Shown here: piece by piece, positions 42,247 to 54,600 of the stretch
Numbering within the stretch: position 1 is the stretch's first letter
How the letters are laid out: every line of letters starts with the position of its first letter
DNA from: Dactylosporangium vinaceum
GTDB taxonomy: Bacteria > Actinomycetota > Actinomycetes > Mycobacteriales > Micromonosporaceae
Length of the DNA stretch: 64,000 bases
Assembly (NCBI RefSeq): GCF_019904175.1
Contig: NZ_CP061913.1
Coordinates: 4,092,001-4,156,000, forward strand
Direction of reading: 5' to 3'
Notes under the pieces: model-generated
What the model was told of the DNA's origin: nothing
What the model saw: the letters and a program-made list of their open reading frames with translations, nothing else
The model's database searches: none
Position numbers and translations under genes: made by a program

Positions 42247-42511
42247 GCGCCACCCGGAAGCCGTCCGGTCCTGGCTGATCGGGCGGCTGGCGAACTACGT
42301 CGAGCGGCCCCCCGAGGACATCGACCCCGACGCCTCGCTGGCCGGGCTCGGGCTGGACTCGGTCTACGCGTTCGCGTTGTGCGGCGAGATCGAGGACCAC
42401 CTCGGCCTGCCCATCGAACCCGTCGTGCTGTGGGACCTCGACACCGTCACCGCGCTCGCCGGGCACCTGATGCGCCGGCTGGCGCCGCCGGCCGGGTCCG
42501 ACCCGGCCTGA
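42239..42511 (+). CDS. Acyl carrier protein for fatty-acid loading
   Basis: 90-aa carrier protein with SWLIGRLANYVERPPEDIDP and the phosphopantetheine motif LGLDSVYAFALCGEIEDHLG (Ser about residue 41). It overlaps the FAAL gene and precedes the NRPS by 45 bases. It would accept the acyl group from acyl-AMP and present it to the starter condensation domain. Confidence 0.92.
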   Translation: MPERHPEAVRSWLIGRLANYVERPPEDIDPDASLAGLGLDSVYAFALCGEIEDHLGLPIEPVVLWDLDTVTALAGHLMRRLAPPAGSDPA

Positions 42512-42556
42512 ACTTCCGCGTTGGCCCGCGGCACGTCGAAGAGATGGAGTGCGCAG

Positions 42557-45500
42557 ATGCTCACGTCCCGCCCGGACGCCCGGCAGCTCCTGCCGGGCCA
42601 GCGCGGAATCTGGTACGCGCAGCAGCTGGACCCGGGCAACCCCGTGTACAACCTCGGCGAGTACCGCGACATCACCGGCCCGCTCGACGCCGACCTCCTC
42701 GTGGCCGCGATCCGGCGCGCCCTCGGCGAGGCCGACGCGACCCGGCTGCGCATCGCGGTCCACGACGGCGTACCCGTCCAGTACCTCGACGCCGCCCCCG
42801 CCGAGGTCCGGTCGGTCGACCTCACCGACCGGACCCACCCGGCGGCCGCCGCCGAGGCGTGGATGCGCGACGATCTCGGCCGCGCCACCGACCTGGGCCA
42901 CGACCCGCTCACCGCGCAGGTCGTCTTCCGCCTCGGCCCGCAGCACGTCCTGTGGTACCAGCGTTTCCACCACATCGCGATGGACGGGCTGAGCGTCGTG
43001 CTGTTCGCGGCGCGCGTGGCCCAGATCTACGCGGCCCTGCGCGCCGGCGACGAACCGGACGGTGCCCTGCCGCCGGCCACGGCACTGCTGGACAGCGCCG
43101 ACGAGTACCTGCGCTCGCCCGACTACGCACGCGACAGGGACTTCTGGGGCGCCGCCCTGGCCCGGACCGCGCCGCCGCCGAGCCTCGGCGCCGGACCCAC
43201 CCGACCGCCGCGGCGCGCCGCCCACCTCCTCGGCGCCGAGCGGACCGCCGAGCTGGTGGCAGCCGCCCGCCGGCGGCAGATCAGCCTCGCCGGGCTCGTC
43301 ATCGCGGCCGCGGCCCTGCAGCACCAGCGCGAGACGGGCCGGACCGAGTTCGTCATCGGCATACCCACTCACGGTCGCACCAGCCGGCGCGAGCTGGGCA
43401 TCCCGCTCATGGCCGCCAACGTCCTGCCCGTGCCGTTCACGGTCCGGCCCGGCACCACCGTCGCCGAGCTGACCGGCGGCGCCGCCCGGCTGCTGCGTGA
43501 CGTCCAGCTGCACCAGCGGTACCCCTCCGAGCACATCGCCCGCGACCTGCGCCTCGCCGCCGGCACCACCCTGTGCGACCTGGTCGTCAACGTGGTCGGC
43601 CCGGGCCTGCCGATCGCGTTCGACGGCTGCGTCACCCGCGAGATCAGCCTGGCCAGCGGCCCCGCCGACACCGTCAAGTTCGGCGCCTACCGCCGCTCCG
43701 CGGCCGGCGGGACCGAGCTCACGATCGAAATGAACCCCGAGCTGGGCGACGCCCCGGCGACCGAGCGCGCCCTGCGCCGGCACCGCGCGGCCCTCGACTG
43801 GCTCGCCGCGGCCGGCCCGGACGACCGCATCGCCCGCGCCCGCCTGCTGGGCGACGGCGAACGCGAGCGGATGCTCGATGCCGTCCAGCCGGCCCCGCTC
43901 GACGAGCCCGCCGCGACGCTGCCGGAGCGGTTCGCGGCGCAGGCGGCCGCCCGACCCGACGCGATAGCCGTCACCGGCGGCGACGCCGACCTCACCTACG
44001 CGGAGCTCGACCGCCGCTCCGACCGCGTCGCGGGCCACCTCCGGCGGCTCGGCATCGGCCCCGAGTCGGTCGTCGGCGTGCTGATGCACCGCAGCGCCGA
44101 CGTCGTGGTGGCGCTGCTGGGCATCGTGAAGGCCGGTGCCGCGTACCTGCCGCTGGACCCCCAGTACCCGGCCGACCGGATCGCGTTCATGCTCGCCGAC
44201 GCGCAGGCCGCCCTCGTGCTGATGTCCGCGCCCCTCGCCGACCGGCTCAGCGCGTCGGTCGTGCCTGCCCTGGCCCTCGAGGACCTGCCGACGGACGCGC
44301 CGGTCGAGCCTGGCCCGGCGCCCCGGCCCACGCCCGACCACCCCGCCTACGTCATCTACACCTCGGGCTCGACCGGCCGCCCCAAGGGCGTCGTCGTGAC
44401 GCACCGCAGCGTCCTGAACCTGTTCGCGGCCGCCCAGCCGACGTTCCACCTCACCGAACGAGACACCCTGAGCTGGTTCCACTCGGCGGCCTTCGACTTC
44501 TCCGTGTGGGAGATCTGGGGCGCACTGCTGCACGGCGGCCGCGTGGTCGTCGTCCCGTTCGACGTCTCCCGCAACCCGCAGGCCTGCTGGGACCTGCTCG
44601 ACCGCGCCGGCGTGACGGTCCTCAGCCAGACACCGTCGGCGTTCTACGCGCTTGCCGACGCGGCGACGCAGGCCCGGCCGGACACCGGCGACCGGCTGCG
44701 CGCGGTCGTCTTCGGCGGCGAGGCCCTCAACCCGGCCCGGCTGCAGCGGTGGCACGCGCAGCGCCCCGGCCCGGCGCTGGTGAACATGTACGGCATCACC
44801 GAAACCACCGTGCACGTCACCGCGTGGCCGGTGCGCCCCGGCGAGCCGGACAGCGTCATCGGGCGCGGGCTGCCCGGATTCGCCACCTACGTCCTGGACG
44901 GAGCCCTCCAGCCCGTCGAGGCCGGGGTCGCCGGCGAGCTCTACGTCGCCGGCGGCCAGCTCGCCCGCGGCTACGCCGGGCAGCCCGCGCTGAGCGCCAC
45001 CCGGTTCGTGGCCTGCCCCTTCCGGCCCGGGCAGCGGATGTACCGCACCGGCGACCGCGCACAGTGGACGCCGGACGGGCAGCTCATCTTCGCCGGCCGC
45101 GCCGACCACCAGGTGAAGATCCGCGGCTTCCGCATCGAGCCGGGCGAGATCGAGACGATTCTGGCCGCACACCCGGACGTCGCAACCGCCGCCGTGGTCG
45201 TCCGCGAGGACCGGGCACAGGACAAAAAGCTGATTGCCTATCTGGTACCGCGACCCGGCCTCGACCGCACCGCACTGGAAGCCATCCTCGACCGGGTGCG
45301 CGCCCACGCCGCGCAACGGCTGCCCGACTACATGCTGCCGGCCGCCATGATGGTCCTCGACGGCCTGCCACTGACTGTCAACGGCAAGCTCGACCGGCAC
45401 GCCTTGCCGGCGCCGGACCGCTCGGCGGCCCGCGACGGCGCCCGGCCGGCCGCGGACACCCGCGAGGAGCTCATGTGCGCGGTCTTCGCGCAGGTCCTGG

Positions 45501-45670
45501 GCCTCGACGCGGTCGGTGTCGACGACGACTTCTTCGCCCTCGGCGGGCACTCCCTGACCGCCGTCGAACTGACCGGCCGGGCCGGCGCACTATTCGACGC
45601 CGACATCCCGCTGCGGGCCCTGTTCGAGGCCCCGACGCCGGCCGGGCTGGCGGCGCTCGTCCCAGCGGCC
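42557..45670 (+). other. NRPS module 1: starter C, A (Thr), PCP
   Basis: The starter condensation domain (42557 to about 43880) has [16 protein letters not shown] at residues 136-151 and follows FAAL and ACP, as expected for lipoinitiation. A domain (about 43910-45430): FDFSVW at 44492, [11 protein letters not shown] and [11 protein letters not shown]. The code D-F-W-S-V-G-M-V-H differs from the classical Thr code (DFWNIGMVH) at two positions. PCP has FALGGHSL with Ser at 45551. Thr or allo-Thr could be lipidated on N and offer a hydroxyl for lactonisation. Confidence 0.85.
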
Positions 45671-48600
45671 GGCGGGCGGCGGACGCCGGTGCGGGTAGCG
45701 GATCGCCCCGACCGGGTGCCGCTGTCCTTCGCGCAGCGGCGGCTGTGGTTCCTCAGCCAGCTCGAGGGGCCCAACTCGACGTACAACACACCAATCGTGC
45801 TGCGCCTGTCCGGCCCGCTCGACCGTGACGCGCTTGCCGCCGCCCTGCGCGACGTCGTGGAGCGCCACGAGTCCCTGCGCACGGTGTACGGCGTCGAGGA
45901 CGGCGAGCCGTTCCAGCGGGTCCTGGCGGCCGCGGAGCTCGACTGGCAGGTGCAACTCAGGCCCGGCTGGGCCTCAGGTCCGACGCTCGGCGGCGCCGAC
46001 TGGGACCAGCCGGTGGCACAGGGCTCGACCGTCGGCACGGTCGGCGGGCTCGGCGAGCTGGCCGACGCCGTGCGGGAGGCGGGCGCGTACACGTTCGACC
46101 TCGCCACGGAGGCACCGCTGCGGGCCTGGCTCTTCGCCGGCGACCCCGAGGAGCACGTCCTGGTGCTGCTGATGCACCACATCGCCGGCGACGGCTGGTC
46201 GGTGGCGCCGCTCATGCGCGACGTGTCAGTGGCATACGAGGCCCGCCGCGGCGGCTCGGCGCCGAACTGGCCGGCCCTGGCCGTGCAGTACGCGGACTAC
46301 GCGCTCTGGCAGCGGGACCTGCTCGGCGACGAGTCGGATCCGCAGAGCCTGATCGCCGGCCAGCTGGACTACTGGCGGCGGGCCCTCGCCGGTTCGCCGC
46401 AGGAGCTGACGCTGCCCGCGGACCGGCCCCGGCCGGCGGTGAGCACCCACCGCGGTCACACCGTCTGGTTCCGCGTCTCCGCCGGGCTGCACCGGCAGCT
46501 GGTGGCGCTGGCCAACGAGAACGGCGTCACCGTCTTCATGGCGCTGCACGCCGCGGTAGCGGTGCTGCTGAGCCGCCTCGGTGCCGGCACGGACATCCCG
46601 ATCGGCTCAGCCGTCGCCGGGCGGACCGACGAGTCGCTCGACGATCTCGTCGGCTGCTTCGTCAACACCCTCGTGGTGCGTACCGACCTGTCCGGCGACC
46701 CGACGCTGCGGCAGCTGCTCGCCCGGGTCCGCGACACGCTCCTGTCCGGCCTCGCCAACCAGGATGTGCCGTTCGAGCGGTTGGTGGAGGAATTGGCGCC
46801 GGCCCGGTCGATGGCCCGCCACCCACTGTTCCAAGTGGTCCTCACGGCGCTGAACCGGTCCTCGGACGTGCCGGTCCTCACGGGCGTCGAGTGCCGGCCG
46901 CTGCTGCTGGACAAGCCGATGGCGAAGTTCGACCTCGACGTCCTCGTCGGCGAGGTGTTCGACCCGCACGGGCGGCCCGACGGCGTCCGGGGCGCGGTGA
47001 GCGTGTCGGCGGACCTGTTCGACGAGCCGGCGGCCCGCGCCTTCGCCGAGCGGCTGGTGCGGGTGCTGGAGGCCCTTGCCGCCGACCCGGACGCGCCCGT
47101 CAGCGCCGTCGACGTCCTCGACGGCGCCGAGCGCCGGCGCATCCTGCGCGAGTGGGGCCCGGGGCCTGCCGCGGAGGCCGGCGCCGGCGTGCTGGAGCGG
47201 TTCGCCGTGCAGGTCGCTCGGACCCCGGATGCGGTGGCCGTGGTGGCGGGCGAGGAGACGCTCACGTACGCGGAGTTGGACGCGCGCGCCGGGCGGCTGG
47301 GCAACTATCTGGCTGTGGCCGGTGTGGGTCCGGATTGTGTGGTGGGTTTGTGTCTGCCGCGTGGGGTGCGCACGGTGGTGGCGGTGTTGGCGGTGTGGAA
47401 GGCGGGGGGTGCGTATCTGCCGTTGGATGTGGATGCGCCGGTGCAGCGGCAGGCGTTCATGTTGGCGGACAGTCGTGCGGTGCTGGTGCTGGGGACGGCG
47501 GCGGTGCTCGATGAGCTGCCGGTCGGCCGGGTTCGGATGGTGGACTTCGACGAGGCGATGGGCGCGCAGTCGCCCGACGCGGCCGCGGCCGCAGTGCGGC
47601 CCGACCACCTGGCCTATGTGATCTACACGTCCGGCTCGACGGGCCGCCCGAAGGGCGTCGCCGTCACGCACGCCGGCCTGGCCGGCTACGTGGAGGCAGC
47701 GGTCGAGCGGCTCGAGCTGGGCGGTGCGGGCCGCCGGTACGGCCTGTTGCAGGCGGCGGCGACGGATCTGGGTAACACGATCCTGCTGGCGAGTCTGACG
47801 AGCGGCGGTGAGCTGCACATCGCCGATGCGGACACGGCGATGGATCCGGCCGCGATGCGGGAGTTCGTGACCGTTCACCAGATCGATCACGTGAAGATCG
47901 TCCCGTCGCATTTGGCGGCGTTGGGTCCCGTGCTGCCCCGGCGGTCGCTGATCCTGGGTGGCGAGAAGGCCCCGGCGGCGCTCGTCGAGGGGCTGCTGGC
48001 GATCCCGGGTGGTCCGGTGGTGTTCAACCATTATGGGCCGACGGAGACGACGATCGGTGTCGTGGCGGTGCGGCTGGCGCCGGGAGCGGTGCCGATCGGG
48101 CGTCCGCTGGCCGGGGTGAGCGCGTTCGTGCTGGATGCCGGGCTGCGGCCGGTCGCCGCGGGTGTGGTCGGGGAGTTGTACATCGCCGGGACGCAGCTGG
48201 CGCGTGGCTATCTGCGCCAGTCGGCGCTTACCGCAGCCCGGTTCGTGGCGTGTCCCTTTGCGCCGGGCGAGCGGATGTATCGCACGGGCGATCTGGTGCG
48301 CTGGACGGCGGATGGTCAGCTGCTGTTCGAGGGCCGCGCCGACGACCAGGTGAAGATCCGCGGCTTCCGGGTGGAGCCGGGCGAGGTGCAGTCGGTCCTG
48401 GCCGGCTGTCCGGGCGTCGAGCACGCGGCGGTCATCGGACGCGACGGTGCCCTGGTGGCCTACGTCGTCGGCGACGTCGCGCCGCGGGCCGTGCGCGAGT
48501 ACGTCGCCGGCGAGCTGCCCGACCACATGGTGCCGGCGGTGGTCCTCCTCGACGCTCTGCCGTTGACGGCGAACGGCAAGCTTGACCGTCAGGCGTTGCC

Positions 48601-51600
48601 GGCGCCGGATTTCGGGTCGGCGGCTGGTCGGCGGCGGGCGCCGGGCACTGAGCACGAGCGGCTGCTGTGTGAGGCGTTCGCGTCGGTGCTGGGCCTGGAC
48701 GAGGTAGGCGTCGACGACGACTTCTTCGACCTGGGTGGCCACTCGCTGCTGGCGGTGCGGCTGGTGAGCCGGATCAAGAGTGTGCTGGAGGTCGACGTCG
48801 ACATCCGGGCCCTGTTCCAGTGTCCGACGCCGGCCGGGTTGGCGGCGCTGGTGCCTGCGGCGGGTGGGCATCGGGTACGGCTGCGGGCGGTGGAGCGTCC
48901 TGCGCGGGTGCCGTTGTCGTTCGCGCAGCAGCGGCTGTGGTTCCTGAGCCAGATGGAAGGGCCGAGCGCCACCTACAACAGCCCGCTCGTGCTCCGCCTG
49001 ACCGGCCCGCTGGACCGGGCCGCGCTGGCCGAGGCGCTGCGGGACGTCGTCGACCGGCACGAGGCACTGCGCACGATGTTCGGCGCCGAGGACGGCGAGC
49101 CGTACCAGCGGATCCTTGACGGCGCGGACCTGGACTGGCGGCTCCAGGTCGAGGCCGGCCCGCTGCGCGACGTGGACGGCCACGCGTTCGACCTCGCCGC
49201 CGAGGTTCCCTTCCGGGCGTGGCTCTTCACCGAAGACCGTGACGAGCACGTGCTGGTGCTGCTGCTGCATCACATCGCGGGTGACGGCTGGTCGATCGCG
49301 CCGCTGATGCGTGACGTGTCGGCGGCGTACGCGGCCCGGTGTGCGGGGGTGGCGCCGGACTGGTCGCCGCTGCCGGTGCAGTACGCGGACTACGCGCTGT
49401 GGCAGCGGGCACTCCTCGGCGCGGAGTCCGATCCGGAGAGTCTGATCGCCGGGCAGCTCGCCTACTGGCGGCGAGCGTTGGCAAGCTCGCCGCAGGAGCT
49501 GCGGCTGCCGGCGGACCGGCCCCGCCCGACGGTCGGCACCCACCGTGGGCACTCGGTGTCCTTCGCGGCCCCCGCCGAACTGCACAACGCGCTGGTCCGG
49601 CTGGCCCGGGAGCACAACGTCACCATGTTCATGGTGTTGCATGCGGCACTGGCCGTGCTGCTGTCGCGGCTGGGTGCCGGCACGGACATCCCGATCGGGT
49701 CGGCGGTCGCCGGGCGGACCGACGAGTCGCTCGACGATCTCGTCGGCTGCTTCGTCAACACTCTGGTGGTCCGCACCGACCTGTCCGGCGATCCGACGGT
49801 GCGGCAGTTGCTCGGCCGGGTCCGCGACACCCTCCTGTCCGGCCTCGCCAACCAGGATGTGCCGTTCGAGCGGTTGGTGGAGGAGTTGGCGCCGGCCCGG
49901 TCGATGGCCCGTCATCCGCTGTTCCAGGTGGTGTTGACGTTGCAGAACGCGGCCGACGTCGTGGTGGATCTGCCGGGGTTGCGGGTGCAGCGGTTGTTGA
50001 CGGGTCGGCCGGCGGCGAAGTTCGACCTGGATGTGATGGTCGGTGAGCAGTTCGACGCCGCGCATGCGCCGGCGGGGATCCGGGGTACGTTCACGGTGTC
50101 GGCGGATCTGTTCGACGAGCCGGCGGCGGCGCTGTTCGCGGAGCGGTTCGTGCGGGTCCTGCACGCGCTGGCCGAGGATCCCGGTCGGGGCGTGGACGCG
50201 GTGGAGATCCTGGCGCCCGAGGAGCGCGCCGGTCTGCTCACCGTGCACCCTGCCCCCGCCGCGCAGGGCGTCCTGGAGCGGTTCGCCGTGCAGGTCGCTC
50301 GGACCCCGAACGCGGTGGCCGTGGTGGCAGGCGAGGAGACGCTCACCTACGCGGAGTTGGACGCGCGCGCCGGGCGGCTGGGCAACTATCTGGCTGCGGC
50401 CGGTGTGGGTCCGGATTGTGTGGTGGGTTTGTGTCTGCCGCGTGGGGTGCGCACGGTGGTGGCGGTGTTGGCGGTGTGGAAGGCGGGGGGTGCGTATCTG
50501 CCGTTGGATGTGGATGCGCCGGTGCAGCGGCAGGCGTTCATGTTGGCGGACAGTCGTGCGGTGCTGGTGCTGGGGACGGCGGCGGTGCTCGACGAGCTGC
50601 CGGTCGGCCGGGTCCGGATGGTCGACCTCGACGATCCCGCGGTGGTCGCCGGAGTGGCCGCGCAGCCGCCCGACGCCGCGACCCTCGCCGCGCGCCCGGA
50701 CCACCTGGCCTACGTGATCTACACGTCCGGGTCGACCGGCCGCCCGAAGGGCGTGGCCGTCACGCACGCCGGGCTGGCCGGCTACGTGGAGGCGGCGGTC
50801 GACCGGCTCGAGCTGGGCGCTGCGGGCCGCCGGTACGGCCTGTTGCAGGCCGCCGCCACAGACCTCGGTAACACGATCCTGCTGGCGAGTCTGACGAGCG
50901 GCGGTGAGCTGCACATCGCCGACGCGGACACGGCGATGGATCCGGCCGCGATGCGGGAGTTCGTGACCGGCCGGGCGATCGATCACGTGAAGATCGTGCC
51001 GTCGCATTTGGCGGCGTTGGGTGCCGTGCTGCCGCGGCGGTCGCTGGTCCTCGGTGGTGAGAAGGCGCCGGCCGGTCTGGTCGAGCAGTTGCTGGCGGTC
51101 CCTGGCGGTCCGGCGGTGTTCAACCATTACGGGCCGACGGAGACGACGGTCGGCGTGGTGGCGGCGCGGTTGGCGTCCGGGGTGGTGCCGATCGGGCGTC
51201 CGCTGGCCGGGGTGAGCGCGTTCGTGCTGGATGCCGGGCTGCGGCCGGTCGCTGCGGGTGTGGTCGGGGAGTTGTACATCGCCGGGAGGCAGCTGGCCCG
51301 TGGCTATTTGCGTCAGGGCGGGTTGACCGCGAGCCGGTTCGTGGCGTGCCCGTATGTGCGCGGCGAGCGGATGTATCGCACCGGGGACCTGGCAAGGTGG
51401 ACGGCCGACGGGCAGCTGCTGTTCGAGGGCCGCGCCGACGATCAGGTGAAGATCCGCGGTTTCCGGGTCGAGCCCGGCGAGGTCCAGGCCGTCGTCGGCG
51501 GCTGCCCGGGCGTCACCCAGGCGGCGGTGGTGGCTCGCGACGGTGCCCTGGTCGCGTACGTGGCCGGCGACGTCGAGCCGAGGACGGTCCGCGAGCACGT

Positions 51601-54600
51601 CGCCGGCGAGCTGCCCGACCACATGGTGCCCGCCGCCGTTGTCGTGCTGGACGCCCTGCCGTTGACGGCGAACGGCAAGCTTGACCGTCAGGCGCTGCCG
51701 GCGCCGGATTTCGGGTCGGCGGCCGGTCGGCGGCGGGCGCCGGGCACTGAGCACGAGCGGCTGCTGTGTGAGGCGTTCGCGTCGGTGCTGGGCCTGGACG
51801 AGGTCGGCGTCGACGACGACTTCTTCGACCTGGGCGGTCACTCGCTGCTGGCGGTGCGGCTGGTGAGCCGGATCAAGAGCGTCCTCGAGGTCGACGTCGA
51901 CATCCGGGCCCTGTTCCAGAGCCCGACGCCGGCCGGTCTCGCCGCGCTGATGCCGACGACGGGCGGGCATCGGGTCCGGCTGCGGGCGGTGGAGCGCCCT
52001 GCGCGGGTGCCGTTGTCGTTCGCGCAGCAGCGGCTGTGGTTCCTGAGCCAGATGGAAGGGCCCAGCGCCACCTACAACACCCCACTCGTGCTCCGCCTGA
52101 CCGGCCCGCTGGACCGGATCGCGCTGGCCGAGGCGCTGCGGGACGTCGTCGAGCGGCACGAGGCACTGCGCACCGTCCTGCCGTCGGCGCAGGGCCGCCC
52201 CTATCAGCGCGTGATCCCGGCCGCCGAACTCGACTGGCGGCTGCGCATCGACGACGCACCGCCGGACGTCGCCGCCGTCACCCGCCACACGTTCGACCTC
52301 GCCACGGAGGTACCGCTACGGGCCCACCTGTTCACCGTGAACCGTGACGAGCACGTGCTGGTGTTGCTGCTGCATCACATCGCGGGTGACGGCTGGTCGA
52401 TCGCGCCGCTGATGCGTGACGTGTCGGCGGCGTACGCGGCCCGGTGTGCGGGGGTGGCGCCGGACTGGTCGCCGCTGCCGGTGCAGTACGCGGACTATGC
52501 GCTGTGGCAGCGCGAGCTGCTGGGCGAGGAGTCGGACTCGGAGAGTCTGATCGCCGGCCAGCTCGACTACTGGCGGCGGGCCCTCGCCGGTTCGCCGCAG
52601 GAACTGAGGCTGCCGGCGGACCGGCCCCGCCCGATGGTCGGTACCCACCGCGGCCATTCGGTGTCGTTCGCGGCGCCTGCCGAGCTGCACGACGCGCTGG
52701 CTCGGTTGGCTCGTGAGCACAACGTCACGATGTTCATGGTGCTGCATGCGGCGCTGGCCGTGCTGCTGTCGCGCCTCGGTGCCGGCACGGACATTCCGAT
52801 CGGCTCAGCCGTCGCCGGGCGCACCGATGAGCTGCTCGACGATCTGGTGGGGTGTTTCGTCAACACCCTGGTGGTGCGCACAGATCTGTCGGGTGGCCCG
52901 TCGTGGGGTGAGCTGCTGGGCCGGGTGCGGGAGGCGAGCCTGGGTGCTCTGGCGCATCAGGATGTGCCGTTCGAGCGGTTGGTGGAGGAGCTGGCGCCGG
53001 CCCGGTCGATGGCCCGTCATCCGCTGTTCCAGGTGGTGTTGACGTTGCAGAACGCGGCCGACGTCGTGGTGGATCTGCCGGGGTTGCGGGTGCAGCGGTT
53101 GTTGACGGGTCGGCCGGCGGCGAAGTTCGACCTGGATGTGATGGTCGGTGAGCAGTTCGACGCCGCGCATGCGCCGGCGGGGATCCGGGGTACGTTCACG
53201 GTGTCGGCGGATCTGTTCGACGAGCCGGCGGCGGCGCTGTTCGCGGAGCGGTTCGTGCGGGTCCTGCACGCGCTGGCCGAGGATCCCGGTCGGGGCGTGG
53301 ACGCGGTGGAGATCCTGGCGCCCGAGGAGCGCGCCGGTCTGCTCACCGTGCACCCTGCCCCCGCCGCGCAGGGCGTCCTGGAGCGGTTCGCCGCGCACAT
53401 CGCTCGGACCCCGAACGCGGTCGCCGTCACAGCCGGCGGCGAGACGCTCACCTATGCGGAGCTGGACGCCCACGCCAACCGGCTCGCCCACTACCTGCGC
53501 GACAACGGGGTCGGCGCCGAATCCGTCGTGGCCATCGCGGCCGAGCGCAGCGCCGGGCTCGTCGCGGCGATCCTCGCGATCTGGAAGGCCGGCGGCGCCT
53601 ACCTGCCCCTCGACGTGCAGGCCCCGCCCGACCGAATCGGATTCGTGCTCACCGACGCGCGCGCCGCGGTCGTGCTCGGCGAACAGGCGGCCGTCGACGA
53701 ACTGCCCATCGCGCGCGGCGTGCGCACCATCGTCACCGACGCCCCGGCGACCGCCGCCGCCATCGCCGCGCAGCCCGCGCACGACCCCGCGACCGCACCC
53801 GCCGGCGGCACGCCCGCGTACGTCATCTACACCTCCGGCTCGACCGGCCGTCCCAAGGGCGTCGCCGTCACCCACGCGGGCGTCGCCGCCTACGCCGCTG
53901 CCGCGGTCGACCGCCTCGAGCTGCGGAGCGCCGGCCGCCGGTACGCGCTGCTGCAGGCCGCCGCCACGGACCTCGGCAACACGGTCCTGCTGGCGAGCAT
54001 CGTCACCGGCGGCGAGCTGCACATCGTCGACGCCGACACCGCCACCGACCCCGCCGCCCTGCGCGCATATCTGGCCGAGCACGAGATCGACCATCTGAAG
54101 ATCGTCCCGTCGCACCTGGCCGCGCTGAGCGCCGTCAACGGCCCGGACGGCCTGCTGCCGCGGCGGTCGCTGATCCTGGGTGGCGAGAAGGCCCCGGCGG
54201 CGCTCGTCGAGGGGCTGCTGGCGATCCCGGGTGGTCCGGTGGTGTTCAACCATTATGGGCCGACGGAGACGACGATCGGTGTCGTGGCGGTGCGGCTGGC
54301 GCCGGGAGCGGTGCCGATCGGGCGTCCGCTGGCCGGGGTGAGCGCGTTCGTGCTGGACGGCGGGCTGCGGCCGGTCGCTGCGGGTGTGGTCGGGGAGTTG
54401 TACATCGCCGGGAGGCAGCTGGCGCGTGGCTATCTGCGCCAGTCGGCGCTTACCGCAAGCCGGTTCGTGGCGTGTCCGTACGTGCGCGGCGGGCGGATGT
54501 ATCGCACCGGGGATCTGGCAAGGTGGACGGCGGATGGTCAGCTGCTGTTCGAGGGCCGCGCCGACGACCAGGTGAAGATCCGCGGCTTCCGGGTGGAGCC

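Larger units (their letters stand above)
45690..48870 (+). other. NRPS module 2: C, A (Asp), PCP
   Basis: C domain with [16 protein letters not shown] and active [11 protein letters not shown] domain: [40 protein letters not shown] and [14 protein letters not shown] give D-L-T-K-I-G-H-I-G, one conservative change from the Asp code DLTKVGHIG. PCP Ser at 48743 ([12 protein letters not shown]). Confidence 0.85.
48880..51970 (+). other. NRPS module 3: C, A (Asp), PCP
   Basis: C domain with [15 protein letters not shown] and [11 protein letters not shown] code D-L-T-K-V-G-H-V-G is Asp-like; His at the seventh position favours Asp over Asn, which has Glu there. PCP Ser at 51842. DNA is nearly identical to modules 2 and 4 over long stretches. 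Confidence 0.83.

Noticed and set aside
43573-45828. 751-codon plus-strand open frame within NRPS module 1
   Set aside because: Out of phase with the NRPS motifs and composed of Arg/Pro/Ala shadow sequence.
46607-52288. 1,893-codon open frame on the minus strand opposite the NRPS
   Set aside because: Arg/His/Gln-rich repetitive sequence with no domain; it mirrors the GC-rich third positions of the real gene. The same applies to minus-strand frames at 42182-45550, 52805-55723 and 61292-63562.
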